Shown here: positions 31,861-45,399 of the stretch, piece after piece
Numbering within the stretch: position 1 is the stretch's first letter
Layout of the letters: every line of letters begins with the position of its first letter
NCBI GenBank assembly: GCA_001695595.3
Contig: MBPM02000028.1
Location: 1 to 64,000, forward strand
DNA: 64,000 bases
Reading direction: 5' to 3'
From: Plasmopara viticola
Lineage: Eukaryota; Oomycota; Peronosporomycetes; Peronosporales; Peronosporaceae
Translations under genes and position numbers: made by a program
The notes under the pieces: model-generated
Told to the model about the DNA's origin: nothing
The model's database searches: none
What the model saw: only the letters and a program-made list of their open reading frames with translations

Positions 31861-32276
31861 CGTGAAAGTTTGAGGGGTACTGATGCCTTCATGAAGACGA
31901 ATTTGATGGTTTCTGTGATTCTTTCAGAAGCGAGTAGTTAATTCTCGCTGGCAAAAGCGGCTGAGAAATAATGCGTTAACATACATTCACAGGTGGGCAA
32001 TATCGTATCATTTAATGGGGCATTAAAGTCTTCAAAAGGACCGGCAAGATAATCAACCTTAACGGGCTGTTGCTGAGATGTTTTTTATGTTAGATTCGTC
32101 GATAGCCACTTTAAGGTAGATACGATGGCTGTAAATGGCTATTTAAATTACCTAAGGCAATTTTATGAGGTCATGAACATCCACAAATTCCGTGGCAACA
32201 TTGACAAATTTGTCTTGCGAGAAAGTCTTAACTCCTACATTTGGTCCGCGTAAAGCCAGATAAAAAATGCCTTCAC

Positions 32277-32515
32277 TGCTTGACCTACCCCACGATTTCA
32301 CGGTGATCCGGCAAAAGTAGTTAGCGTTGATAAAGTAGTTATAAAAAGATTAAGTACAGTGCTGGGTAAGCGACCCTCACAGAGCCCCCAACAAATAGAA
32401 GGTCGTCGCTGCTTGGCCTACGTCACAGATCAAAAGGTAACGACAAAAGTGAATAGTCCCAACAAGATAGATATATAAGAAAAAGGACAGTACTGGGTGA
32501 GCGACCCTCGCAAAC
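32277..32515 (+). repeat. Diverged tandem duplication (about 120-bp unit)
   Basis: The first copy (cttgacctacc...ctgggtaagcgaccctcacag) and second copy (cttggcctacg...ctgggtgagcgaccctcgcaa) align along most of their length with many differences. No coding potential seen. Confidence 0.6.
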
Positions 32516-33603
32516 CTCCTTTCCGACCTAGAAAATGATAGGTGCTTAGAGAGCGTAGCATAAGGATACTTTTGATAGCATAAAAAGCCTTCAGCAGAGA
32601 AATATTGAGTCTATGACGGATATGATAATTAATGCTGCTAGCACCGTCTGCGGCGCTTCCGGTTTCATTTCCTTTCGATCGATGTAGACGGTCAAGAGCA
32701 ATTTGTCTTGTTCCAATCCAGGCAGCCTAGAGCTGCAATGAACAATCTCTCCGTTAGTAATTAAGCGCTACTCCCTACTTTTATAACAAGAAGCTAAATG
32801 GATATTATTCCTCGCAAAAAACCACATTTTCGCTTAAAATACAAAGTGAACTTCCTTGCCGACGCGCTTTCGCATGGACCAGACCATGAGTAGACCCATT
32901 TTTGCAAAAAAAAACTATGGAAAACACGTGAGGAAACAAAATGGTTTTGTTTGGTAGACATATATAATTATGCTTATTCAGCAGCTATTGCATACGCATT
33001 TGTATGAGTGGGCAAAAGGTCCGAGTCTTTTTAGACTGAATGAAGCGAATTTAGCCCAAATTGGTGCTCTAAATGACAAAAATATGAAGTACTATTTCTT
33101 TCTAGAAGCAAATTTTGGCTCAGTCAAAGTAATTGCTCACAAAGCGCGGGTAAAAACATGACTCATCAAATCCTGTCTTGAAGACTTTGCCGGCTGGCAT
33201 TGATGGCCATATCAGGTCGATCAATACATATCACGTGCTCTACTAGCCAGGAGCAAGCCATACTTATCCATGTAAAATACAAGAAGTTCTCGTGCTGTCA
33301 ATATTTTCAAGTCAAAAGCTACGTCTATATCGACCCTACAATTGTTTCTGTGTCTAAGACTCAAGTGCGCTCGCGCTTACCTATACAAATCCAAACAAGG
33401 CTTAGCGTTTAGCTTGACGCCCTAAAAGGATGCGAACACACGTGACCATACGTTAAAAGCGTGATGCTGTGGTCCAAAGGCTATTTAAGGACAGTCCACT
33501 GGTATTAAATGACGAATTTTCAGCTGATCGGGCTCTTACTAAGATAGTAACTTTACTTACATATCGACTTTGGTGATGTCGTGATCAAGTGCGTGCAGGT
33601 CGT

Positions 33604-33626
33604 GTAACGGGCCTAGAGCCCGTTAC
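33604..33626. repeat. Inverted repeat, perfect 9-bp stem with 5-base loop
   Basis: GTAACGGGC, loop CTAGA, GCCCGTTAC. It is preceded by a T, giving TGTAACGGGC, which could be the start of an old LTR, but no matching end was found. Confidence 0.6.
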
Positions 33627-33779
33627 TATCTTGCACGTTGCTCGGAGGAATTCAATTCAACTCTATTTCATTTTCGGCGGTAGGCGAAGACGTCCCGAGC
33701 ACTAAATTCAAAAGATGGCTTGTGATTGGCTGGATATGGGCTGAGTCCCAAAAATTATCCAATCAGAGAGAGGCACGTC

Positions 33780-33807
33780 GACGCGCGTCTAGGTGGTGAC
33801 GCGCGTC
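33780..33807. repeat. Two copies of the palindrome GACGCGCGTC, 8 bases apart
   Basis: Each 10-mer is self-complementary. Together they form a strong potential hairpin or a paired binding site. Their CpG density stands out in this AT-rich region. Confidence 0.55.
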
Positions 33808-36800
33808 ATACCTTCTGCCTAAACATGCAATGAAACCATGGATTTTAGCTATATATGCAGTATGGAGAGTGTGCGGGGACAACCCACTACAGATCGGCTT
33901 CCTACCCATTTTAAAATATGTAAAAAAACAGAGCGCATTATCAGATATCGGGCTTAAAATGCGTGTGGTGCGTTGTTGGAACACTTTTCACTTGTTTGAA
34001 CGCGGTGTGCAACACTCAGTCTTGCAAATGTAATGCTCAGGTAAGTGTTGTGTAAAGGGTATTATACAATGATACCTTTGGATGGTGGTCGAGCCGCAAG
34101 CTTCCAGAAGTGGCTCGGTCTTTGTCGAAAAGAGAACTCATCCTTTTTGCTGAAGGTAGTGGAACATGACGTTTTGATTTGAGCAGATGATATTACATGT
34201 ACGTGGCGAGAGTGTATTCGATGAGCAACCGAGTCATCATCCGACGACATAACGTATTTTTGCCACGATGCCGTATCGTATACAAAGAGTTAGAGCTTGG
34301 TTTGTGTCTTAAAAGTATCGTTTGTTTCTATTACTGACGACGCACCAGGCAAAGACAACAATGTGGTTGGTTGACCTAGGGTCTAGGCTTGAAAATGAGC
34401 TACATGGTTCGTTCGGTCTGCTGTGTGGGCTTGTAAGAAGCAGTAGAAGTTACAAAGAGGAGGCAAAAAGTAATATTTGGTCGATAGTGAGTAATGTTTG
34501 ATATGCATAAGCTTTCAGTTCAAATATTTAATCTGTATGGACCTAAAAGTCCAAGCTTTGGATGGGGGATCAACACAGGGTGACATTAACTCTTTGTGCT
34601 TCACGTTAATTAGCGGTATTACAATATTGTGTGCCACAAATCAAGACATATTTTAAGCATTCATAAGCAGGTATGAAGCAGCTGATAGATTTTTCATACA
34701 TAGTCTAATGACTACCGCCGAATGCCGTTTGATAAATTTTACCACGCTTAATTTACACATTTATCGATTTAGTTTTGCTCGGATTTGTATAATTACAAGG
34801 ATTGATAGCTTTGGGATGAAGTATATTTAAGAAAGATACTGCTCACCACATAGCTTGAAAACTAATATTACAGTTGTGACCTCGTCTAAATCGGATCTAA
34901 CATATGTCACGTACGTGCGTAAAGACATGCGCTTAGAGTTTCTGAATGCTCTGGGAAGCAGTGAGGTTATAATTCGTCCAGAAAATTTCGACTGGGTTGA
35001 GCACGAGGCTACATCTGCTTGATAAATGCTGGTCTGTTGTTCTTCAGCACTGATCAAGGCGACTGACTCACCACTTATATCACGGTGAAGGTTTTAGCTA
35101 GCACATGCTTCCATATAGGCTTGATATAACAATACTACTATTTGTTGGAGTCAGGTTTCAAACGATGTGGACTCGTATTGTACCAAGCATGGAATAAAGT
35201 CACTCACACTTCTTTAAAGCAAATACCTCTGGTAGCCCCACTGCAAGTTTGACCACTTGAAGCGTAAGAAAGGTTGTTATTTAATGGCTGACAGTAACAA
35301 GGCGCAAGTAGAGGTGTGGAGAATTCCAAAGCGAGTGATTCTATTCGACAATGAAGAATGCGATAAATAGACCTGAGACGCACTTAAGGCTCCAACCATG
35401 AGCAAATTGTTACACAGATCAATAACTAGCGGTAAGTTCAGATGGTGATGGATGGCTCAAGCAACTCTATAGCAATGCAAAAGTCGCAACGTGATATCAC
35501 GGCAGCTGTTTTATTGGATATTTCTTTACCCTACATACCATCGCGCTTAGCAAATGCAACAAAAATATCGACTTGCATGCAAGTGCGAAATATACTTTAA
35601 TAAACGTGCTAAAAAGTATAAGTACCGGCATGGTAAAGGACGCAACTCTAACAGCAGCATCAAGCATGTGTCGCGGATATCCGCTATGAAAATTATTCGA
35701 ATATTGTTCTCAAGCAGCCGCGACGTACAGCGATAGGACACTGTCAACCTTTTGCTCTTCGACATATATCGTCTGGTGAACCAAGAAGCACTTTGTAAAT
35801 ACTGCTTATAGTAAACAAGGCCAGTGGATGCTTGAAATGAAGAGCCAAGCTAAACAGTAGGAAGATATCAAAACAAACATTGTCAATGTATCGACACAGT
35901 TTGGTAGGCAGGTAAAGTTAATTTGCTACAACGAAGCCCGTTCGTTTGCCACCAGCTCTTGAGGTAACAAATAAAATTGCAGCAAACCACTATTCGTATG
36001 TACACCAGTCAAATGGCGCACAAGGCACGAGACCGCAGCATGTTGTGCCATGTAAATCCTGGCAATCGTTTATGGATAGCTGCGATAATTGCGATTTACG
36101 ATGATAACCGCCCTCTGTCGCCCAAGATTGTCAACAATATGTCATTAAAGTCGCTTGCAAGCTTAGGCCGAGCACAAAGAACATGTGAGCGTTCTGGCAA
36201 GCGTATATTCTTACTTTAGAAAAAAATTGTTCAATTGACATACCACAAAATATTTATGGACTACAAAGAAGTTTTAAGAAATTATTGGGCTTAAAACTTC
36301 AAGACGGAGTAAAAGGTGATTAGAAGCAAGGTCAACTTGGATTAACCGAGGCTAAGAATCACATTAACATGGCTTTAAACGGTGATATTGACCCTGATCC
36401 CGGCCTCTATTCATTTGAAACCAGCGAGGATGACAGCACTGAATTAAATTAATTCAGGAAGGCATAAGAGCAAAAGGCTCGCACAAATAAAGCCAGGCAT
36501 CCATCGGCTGGGTTCTGGATCGCACATTGTGGAGGTCGCTTTGGAAGAAGCAAGTTGCTCGAAGCGATTGTGTGAACGTTTGATTGAGCGCTGACAAGGT
36601 GTTTCACTAAGAAAAGAGACAAAGGCTTTGGGGCAATAAAGGCGCCTGGATAATATCTGCATTGAGGCTGGAAAGAGTTGATAAAGTAGAGAGCAAATGC
36701 AAAATACATCCCATAACTTATTGCTTGTAGGACGCGTGAGCTAAAGATATCGACCTTTGCTCAAATTTTAGAGCTTATCAAAGTAGCAAATCGCTATCTT

Positions 36801-37439
36801 CCTGGAGTTAAAAGTCAGTAGTAATAATGCTAAACTTAGGATCATACAAAAAAATCTGGGCGGGGAATATTTTTCAATAACTACTGATATAAGTAATACT
36901 ATAATGTGCATAAGAAAATGTAAAGCTTTTCTGTAAAAGCTCATTACTTAACACTCCATTCTATTAATGTTCAAAATATCACTTGACTTGCGTCACTCTG
37001 TTTGGTATACCACAAACTAAAGTGACACACTCGTTTCATTTATCCTGTTACAACTTGTCCCATCAAACCTTCGAGCTCCTTGGGTTCATGCAAATTAAAC
37101 TTTTCCTATGAAAATTCGCTGAGTCCGACAATACCGCTGTAAGCTATGAAATTGAATTAGCCTCATAGAGCTTTTACAAAATACTGTCTCTAGGTCAAAA
37201 TTTTACCTTATTACACCAAGCGTAGTGGCTGGTCTTAAGTAGTAAACATTATTCTGATGCAAGTCAAAAAGACAGGGTCCAAATACCAGCATCCTGGCGT
37301 AAATACACAACGCTTTTGATGGCAGTTTGGCAATCATATAGCTTAAGGGCTGCAGGCTGCCACGCCCAAAGCAAACTTCGATTTTAATGGAGCAATACCA
37401 AGCCTAATGGATGATTCATTCTGACATCCCAACCTTGGC

Positions 37440-38045
37440 ATTGTAAGGCTAGTGATGATAATGAAAAGTCCAAGCTTACCTTGGAAGACTGCATCGTACC
37501 ACTATATCGAGCAGTCCAACAAATCCCAAAGGTGGTACCCGGCATGGACCTTGCTCAATTAAACTTCACTGTTACAAGCACCGCCGCAAGCTTGTAAGTG
37601 ATCACTCTGCTTATTGACTTCAAGCACTCTGCATCCGTTCTTCATTTAAGAAGTTGTATCGTATGCTTACCCATTACCACTAAGATTGAGACGCAACGGT
37701 CAGTCACAGTACATTCAATTTTGCATGAATTTAAGTCCGTAGGAATACCACAAGATCATGTCCGGCGATCCGGCTGTGATCGCCCGGGAGGCTATGCTAA
37801 GCACCATGGGGGCGTACGACATCAAGCCACAAACACGACAAATGCTCAGCGTTGGTCAAAGAGCCAGGTTGATAGGATTGTATGAATTTGTACTAGCCAC
37901 CGTTTTGTCTTGCTGCCCATGAAAACGAAGGCTCGGCGGCGGCACTGCGAGCCGTATCGGTGATACTCACGCTTCACGAAACGTTTGAAGATGACATAGC
38001 TTCTATGAGTGTTGTGTACAAAAGTGTTGCTTGCAGTTACAGCAA
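37440..38045 (+). pseudogene. Decayed protein-coding remnant(s), unidentified
   Basis: Three coding-like stretches on the + strand: LEDCIVPLYRAVQQIPKVV (about 37478-37600), then from ATG 37758 MSGDPAVIAREAMLSTMGAY continuing to a stop at about 37920, and after one frameshift ENEGSAAALRAVSVILTLHE with FEDDIASMSVVYKSVACSY up to about 38045. Composition and continuity are unlike the surrounding DNA. The last part faintly resembles HEAT-repeat segments such as those of TRRAP/Tra1, but this is too weak to name. Probably a fragment of a host gene broken by frameshifts. Confidence 0.45.
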
Positions 38046-38178
38046 AGCCGTGTGTAAGTAAAGTGATAGTGGTACCGACGGACGGTGGCCCTGTGATCTA
38101 TGACTTTACATGAGCATTGTGTCTGCAGTAGGTACTGCGAGCTCGACTTGAGATCTATCGCCGTCCTAAGACAAGCGG

Positions 38179-38460
38179 TTAGTAGCTTAGTACTTTGATT
38201 AATCGCGTTTGTGGTATCAGTGTAATCTTGCCACAGCGAACACTATCACGGCACGATTTACTCGAATCGGTCTGCGGATGATCCATTGTGGGTATTCCCA
38301 ACCTGCCTGACAACGCTCTTTCGAAAAGAGCCGTAAGGTGAAGTCTCGTCCCGAGACAATTGAATCTGTGAATCCATATTGTCTTAAGACACAGTTGATG
38401 ATTGGCGCTGCTAATTCGAGACCATATTGTGGTTGCAAAACTCGTAAGAACAACCCGCAA
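38179..38460 (-). pseudogene. Ty3/gypsy integrase core relic
   Basis: Minus-strand frames give YGFTDSIVSGRDF, then in the next frame MDHPQTD, then back in the first frame RVNRAV. These are the successive landmarks of gypsy integrase (DSIVSDRDPRF, HPQTDGQTERVNR), including the second catalytic Asp region, split by at least two frameshifts. The direction matches the protease relic at 43.7 kb, which would lie upstream in a single large minus-strand element, but the RT in between was not found. Confidence 0.72.
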
Positions 38461-38465
38461 AACAC

Positions 38466-41400
38466 TTTAAGGGAATCATTGGCACCGGCAAACTATTGAA
38501 TGGTTCTGAAATTTTGACGAGGACTATTTTCGATGACACAACTTTTACGTGTGCAAATACGTGTCTACCCACGAAAGATCATCAAAGGTGAGGGCTTCAT
38601 ACATCAAACTTCTTTCCACGACATGATTGATTGCCAAATTTGGTACAGAAAGCATTAAATTGAAAGCGATAACTTGATTCCTTATCGCAAAAAACTTTAC
38701 GTTGTGGGTCGACATGATCAGGGCTGCAATACAACAAACCACCTTCATTGAGAACTGTTGCAAATTCGCACTTAACAGCGTCAATCATTTATTGGCCGAG
38801 TCTAAGCTTACGCATCTCAGAGCCTCTAGCAGAGCTACTCAAATGTTGTCTCGCGCATGCGCACCACGATGTAAACCTTCGACTTAACAGTTGCGGCATC
38901 AGCAATGGGCGACGAAAGCCATAGCATTCTTCTTCCCTGCCTTATGTCTCACTACATTCTTGTACTATGAAAAAAGAGAGCTTCCTGTCCCCTTTCTGAG
39001 AGGGGTGAGTCAACAGCGTTGCAGTGCGTAGTGACGCGTGATCTATATCAAAACAAGTGGCTTTAAGCTAAGCAGACAAATCTTGAACTAACTAAAGCAT
39101 ACTCTATCACGAGTAGCTCTTTGACATGGAAAGAATTTTTTGGCATCCATTCTCTACCGAGCCTTAAACGCAATTAGTCGATTTTGTCCCTCGGCGCATG
39201 CTCGTAGGCGTGGAAAGCTAATGATGAGACCTAACCCACCACAGATGAGACTAAACAGTGTTCTAGATCCAGCAAAGACAAAAATAACCCCTAGGTTATT
39301 AAATTCTTGACTATGTCAAACATCTATTGGCGTTGAATTCCCAAACTTGTTCTTGTATTTCATAGAAAATCGAATGGAGTACTGTCCACTTTTGCGGGGT
39401 TCGCACCTCCCTTGTATAAGTAATTTGCCAGACAAAGCGATTATAAATTAAGCCGATCCACAATAGACACGACTATGGAAACAAAAAAATACATTTTTTG
39501 TACAAACGCCATGTAGAGCCTAAATTGCGTCAGCAGACACCTGAATGATATATATTTTGTCAGGAGCCCCAAGGTCATAGTCAGCCACTCCAAGAAAGCA
39601 TACAGCTCTTACTCCTGACCGATTATAGCTATTACACTCTCTCGCATGAAAGGTTGATAATCCTTGTCGACTGTGTGGATTGCATTGCACACTGTACATT
39701 AAGCAATGTTGTTTTGTGGTAATACTGACGTCTGTGTCGGTATGCTGCCGTTTTTAGCCTACTATATGCGTGCATGATGCGCCACTTGCTATTTGGCTTC
39801 ACGCGCGAATAAAAAGAAAACTCACCCACCAAACCATTTCTGCCGCAGGTTTTGCTAAAAAAAAATTATCAATGGCACCATACCATATATTTTATATTGC
39901 CAAAGCTGTAATACGCAGTAACCGCTTTCTGAAATCAGATCAACTTCATGATTAGAACATCTACCGAGGGGCTTGCGGCGAAGGTGGCTCTTGTGAGTCC
40001 ACCATTTGGTGATTTTTAAAAAACATGATTTTTTTTTTGTTAAGTTGCCAATATTAGCTATGCCGGCGACCTTACAAACCTATTTAAGCTCTTTATAGGC
40101 ATCTCGTCCATATAAACAAAGTGTTTGTCGTCGAAATAGGCTTCAGACTGGTCTTCACTTCGATCGCACCGGTATCATATTTGATAGAGGTATATACTGT
40201 CATACTTCTATGTAAAAATGTCCCCTCCGTCTTTGACAAACCGTCCTGTATCATTTATTTAGCACCATCAATCGCCGTTATCTCCTCTGCTTGATCGACG
40301 GTCCCGATGAAAAGCCATATGCCGTGTTTTGTGCTATGACGCACCTACGTCTACATTGACGTCCAGCAGAGGGCTCAGTAGATTGCGCCTTGTATGTTTA
40401 AGCTTGCCGTTAGTAGTCTTTTTGTTAAGGATGCAGTGAGTAATGTTCATAATGATGCCCCGCAAATTTGCGCCACTTCATCTACATCGTCACCGTCTTG
40501 GTGCGTCGACCCGAAAACAGCCATAACTTGTATGCAGTACAGCAAACGCTGACCTCGACGAGCGTTGCTCAGTGATACCTTGGCTACTAGCCAACCACGC
40601 CTTGAACTGCAAGCAATAAGTACGGGCTTTGCTAGTAAAATTATGTGCCACCGCACAGTCATCGATAGCGTCTCGCTCTTGTTGCCTTTAGTTCAAAGCC
40701 AGCCACGTTACACACGACATCAAGAAAGATAAGTGTCGGACGATTTTTACTTTGTAGATTACGTGCCACTCCACGCGCAGTCGTAGGAGCTAATCCAAAC
40801 TGCATTGACTTAACGCCATCCAGGTCATTTCCGTATACGGCGAATGCTTCATCCAACGTGTCACTCCACATTCCGTATCTTCCCTCCATTTTTCTTCTTG
40901 CGCGTTTGAATTACTAACAACCTGACCGATTTGGTCTAGATATCGCGCAAATTATGCTTCGTCCTCCTGACAGATGTAGGTACACGACATACTAAAGATC
41001 AACTAAGAGCACAACGAGTGACAACCAAATTTTTTTATCACCAGACAATCCAGACTTTCTAGCCTTCTAGCCACACCATCACAGGATGAAATCATACTCA
41101 CATCGTATTCTATGACCTCACACCTGTCAAAGTCGAGTAACTCCACTTATAAATCTGAACTATATCCTTAGTACTGTGACTCTCGTTTATGACTCTTCGC
41201 AAGTAGTGACAACAGTGCGTTCGTGTGGTCGTAGAGTCATTGCATAAAGCCAATTTATCGATAGTGGAGTAATACCCCTCCCCCGCATCGACGAGGACTA
41301 TACAAGTCTTACTAAAGCTTCTATCGCTGGCTACAACAGCCAGGAAGCACACCTTGCAAGCAAGATCCTTTTGAAAGACTGCCAAACTTCACCAGACTAA

Positions 41401-43040
41401 GCCTTGTTGTCTTTTTAGAGATTGAAAAAAAATACTTCTTCTCAAGCTGTCCACCTCGCACCTACTGGGTATGACCATTTGACGAGACGTCTGGTTCTTC
41501 GTGTGCTTAAATATTGGCACACTAGGCACAAATGACTTGTATCTCATCGAAGGACGACTAAAGAATGGCTTGCTGCGCAGAGGTCTATCGTTCCTCATCA
41601 GCACGGCAGAGGTACATGAGAAGCGGATCACCCAACGGCCCCTTGCTTCGCAAATCTCGTTATTTGTGCCCCTAACAAAATAAACTTGGCATTTGAGGCT
41701 ACTTTTGTGACTTCCTGATGTAGATAAAACGCCTCTGTTTGGGGATTATTTGTGCGCAGTCCGTCCATCAGGTTGGCTACTGCCATTTTTTTAAAAGCAG
41801 ATTGCAGTTTTTTTTAGCCAATTGGGCTCATAGCTTCAGGGCAGGAATCACCAAATCTTCTCCAACTAAATGGGTTACAAGGAGGCGTGACAGCACAGTA
41901 AGGTGGCAGAAAAATGCGTCAGCTTTTGCTTCGTTGTAGTCCATGTAAAAATTGCCGCCTTAAATAAGCTATTCCACACAAGCTCACAGCAACTTTCTCT
42001 TCCACTAAACTTTAGAATATCCTAGGTCAGTTTTGAGTGGCCTATCCGCAACAAGCAATTATTATGACCGTAAGAGCTGTTTTACCCCCTCTATTCTTCC
42101 TTTTACTTGAAAATTTACAATTTTCTTAGCAGCTTAGATTTGGGCGAGGCATCCGCGCCGGCGTTAACCTTTTTACGTTGGTATATCCGAGCGTCGTGGT
42201 GACACGGAAAATAGCGTACTTATAATGTGCATGTGCAATCAAATCTTGCACTACCTTGAAGCCCTTAATTATCCGTAACGAGGCAAATAGGGACACTGCT
42301 TCATTCTTTAAGTGAATCAGTGTAAGCGCCTCAGGTGTACATTGACTACAAGCGCTACCAGTTGTAGCTAGGCTGCCATAGCTGTTTGGCTACAAAAAAG
42401 AGCTCAGGTCTTTGACTTTTGTTCTATAGCTTCTCCGAGTTGAAATGCGCTACCTACTCGACTCCAAGAATAAAATAGCTCGTACGTTCTCAAATCTGAG
42501 CAGAACATTTTTTAAATTGATTATTGAGAGCTCCTACAACACGTATGTCCTACAATTATCATTCAGCAAAATAGATTTTCTAGTATGCACTGCAGAGAGG
42601 TCTTAAGACTATTTCCGGCGTTTCTATTAGCTCCTTGGTACTAGTGCTTTCTTCTTATCATTCACTAAAATTATTACTAGGCTTATATCAAGCGTTATGG
42701 TAACATCCTTACTTAGTGCGACACACACTATTCGACTTCAAGACTTTAAGCTTCTTGTGTTTATAAAAGTCAAACTTTACATTGAACCGCTCTGTCGATT
42801 GGACTTCGCTTTCGATCTATCACACATCACCGCTGTGCTATTTGCTGCTTACGCACAGCAAACTCGATAAGCCTAATACTTAATTCAACTGAGAGACCGA
42901 ACTTGCCGCCTGCTCTTATTGCATCTTCGATATGTAAACACATATAGCAATAACTTTGAACTTCAAGTTGTCCAAACATTACAAACTCTGATGCTTGAAA
43001 TGGTCAGCAATTCTTTTCAGATTAGGTGGCAGTCGCCGTC
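38466..43040. other. Gene-poor stretch, no gene recognised
   Basis: Short open frames only. The minus-strand pair 40447-40662 and 40659-40889 may be one frameshifted remnant (MEGRYGMWSDTLDEAFAV...), family unknown. No RT or RNase H motif was found, although gypsy relics flank the stretch on the same strand. Confidence 0.5.
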
Positions 43041-43042
43041 GT

Positions 43043-43397
43043 GTGGACAAGCTGCGCACGGGTACATTTGGAGCGAAAGCGTTTTATTTCCATCCAATTA
43101 CTGCTAACGTACATGCAGAACGACCAGAGATCATCCAAAGGTCCTGTTTGATGGGTCTCAGCTTTGTTGTGGACAAGCTGCGCACGGGTGCTTTCGAAGC
43201 AAACTGGTAACGTACATGCAGAACGACCAGAGATCATCCAAAGGTCCTGTTTGATGGGTCTCAGCTTTGTTGTGGACAAGCTGCGCACGGGTGCGTTCGA
43301 AGCAAAGGCGATTTATTTCCATCCATTTACTGGTAACGTACATGCAGAACGACCAGAGATCATCCGAAGGTCCTGTTTGATGGGTCTCAGCTTTGTT
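43043..43397 (+). repeat. Three-copy tandem repeat, 126-bp unit
   Basis: Copies start at 43043, 43169 and 43272, each with gtggacaagctgcgcacggg. Copies 1 and 3 are 126 bp (42 codons); copy 2 lacks 23 bp. They are highly similar, so the duplication is recent compared with its surroundings. On the + strand each copy is open and reads DKLRTG...HAERPEII, but the 23-bp loss breaks any long product. Confidence 0.9.
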
Positions 43398-43689
43398 GTT
43401 GCTACACCTTTTGGATGCTAACTAGCACATGTCCATCCATCGAGGCTTCGTTTGTGATGCGCTTACAGTATGCAGATGAGTGTCACCTTCTTAAGCGCTC
43501 CAATTTTCAGGGAGCCCGTATCACACGGCCAACCAGTCGTCTAGTAAAATAGCCACAACCAGTCGCAAGAAGAACAGAAAGAAACAATCGAGTCCTGTTG
43601 AGCCTCAAAGAGAGATGTTGGTATGGCAGGGCTGAGCCTTACAACGCTTCGCGGTCTATAACAGAGATCGTTCTCGGAAGACGTTGTTG

Positions 43690-43860
43690 AGGCGACCGTA
43701 AACATCTCTAGTAAATTATAGATTGTCCTTGTCGATGCAAGGCGTCGGACAATAAAATTAGACGCTCCACGGTCGATGAAAGCCAGTCGTATGCTGAAGT
43801 CAACGGCCGCACTTACGAAGTATTGTAGCCGCTCGCTTAGCGCCAGGAATGGTGGTGGCA
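43690..43860 (-). pseudogene. Ty3/gypsy aspartic protease relic
   Basis: The minus strand reads LAFIDRGASNFIVRRLAS, matching the retroelement protease signature (V)DSGASNNFVRR, with Ser of the DSG triad changed to Arg. Flanking sequence contains stops. It could belong with the integrase relic at 38.2 kb. Confidence 0.55.
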
Positions 43861-43869
43861 GTTCTACTG

Positions 43870-45390
43870 ATAAATCAGAGCGAGGTGTTAAATTGATCGA
43901 CTTTGAAAGGTATAAGGATCGGACGTAGATGTGAATATGACGTCATTACATTATGATGTGCCTGGAGTGCTACAAACTTTAGATTGACTGATGATCGAAT
44001 TGAAAATTCTGCTTGCTGTGCTCCTAGCGGATCTTTGGTACGTCATAAGCCTACCTCTGCAACAAAACAGAAGAAGTATAATCCGTGCGGACGCTCATAC
44101 GAGTCAGTCAGCTTGTTAATCATTGGAATTCTAGGAATGATGTCTCAAGGTGTCGAGGACTAGAGTGCGAAATGTGGAGAGGTACGTAGGAAGCAGCATT
44201 TGTTGCATACAGTTATGTCTGGACTGGAGCCAAGCTAAGGAATCGAAGGCGATGTTCTGCCGATGCACGTAATGTGGCTCGTTATCCACTAAGCGATGCT
44301 TCCACAAGATTTTCTCGCCGCATACCGCTAGTGGCGCGATTGGTGTTTTAGTTAAGGCATGAGTAGTGCTCGTAGACCACTGTGTTTTTAGATATAGCTA
44401 GCGGCCTTGGCCTTTTAACTAACGCATCAAATGTAAGGCCCTATCGGTACACACGGTTGAGCACTGCATAACATATAAGGTTTGATTGGCTTGTAGCAAG
44501 GCACCAAGAGTGAGGCTTTCTCGATGCATGTGGACTGGCACATTTCTACTGAGCAACGCTTATTGTGTACAGGACTCATTTTTTTAGCTGGCGTACCATA
44601 ACGGACTCAAATTAAGAATATATAGCCTTTTCTTTCTGATAGTGACAAAGGTTAAATCTTTCATTAAACTGGGCCTCCAATGAGCCGAGCTCTTAGCTGG
44701 ACGTTGAAGTAGCTTCAGTTCAACAATAAACAACAGTTCTTACACGCCTACGTCACGTAGAGTCTATCTAATTACGGTGACGCATGGTGATCATTATCGT
44801 CCCGTTTAGGAAAGAAAATATCTAACGTAGACATGTCGGAAAATGGCAATTGCGCTTGGGTATAAAGAAGTGCTGATACGGTCAAAGTAAAGATCATTCT
44901 GAAGCTTTAACCATCAATGTGTGCTTGGTTTGAGCTAAGGAATTCTGTCCATGGCAGTTTTTTGATAAATTTGTTAACCCAACCGTGTAGCCGGGAAGTA
45001 GTCATTATACCCGAGGAAGAGATATAGCCTTTATCAATACTAAATGAAGAGGTCTTGAACAACAGAAGACAGGTACTTTGTTATCTGATCTGTATTATTC
45101 TTGGAGAGGAATACCATTATGCTCACATGCTCCGTCTTCGGTTTTTCCACCTGATTGAGGTGTACGTCATAAATTTGACTCGATTTCAAGAACGAACTCG
45201 GCTTTGTCTTCACCAACAGAATCGTGTCAAATTCTTTACGTATCGTTTTGTACCAAGCATGACGCGAGAATGAGTCCGTCTGCACGCTAGCATTTTATTT
45301 AAAAAGGTAAGCGGTAAGTGGCACGTTGTATGTGCCTATAATAAGCTAGTTGCTTTCATCACCTTAGCATAGACACTGATTTCTGAAAAA
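43870..45390. other. Gene-poor stretch, no gene recognised
   Basis: Adjacent to gypsy relics on both sides and probably transposon debris (gag-like minus-strand sequence is possible at 43900-44340). No motif can be supported. Confidence 0.45.
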
Positions 45391-45399
45391 AAGTTGACT

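Larger units (their letters stand above)
31950..37430. other. Gene-poor stretch, no gene recognised
   Basis: Stop-rich AT-rich DNA. It holds a diverged direct duplication at 32277-32515, a 9-bp-stem hairpin at 33604-33626, and paired GACGCGCGTC palindromes at 33780-33807. Short open frames (up to 86 codons) show no family features. Confidence 0.55.
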
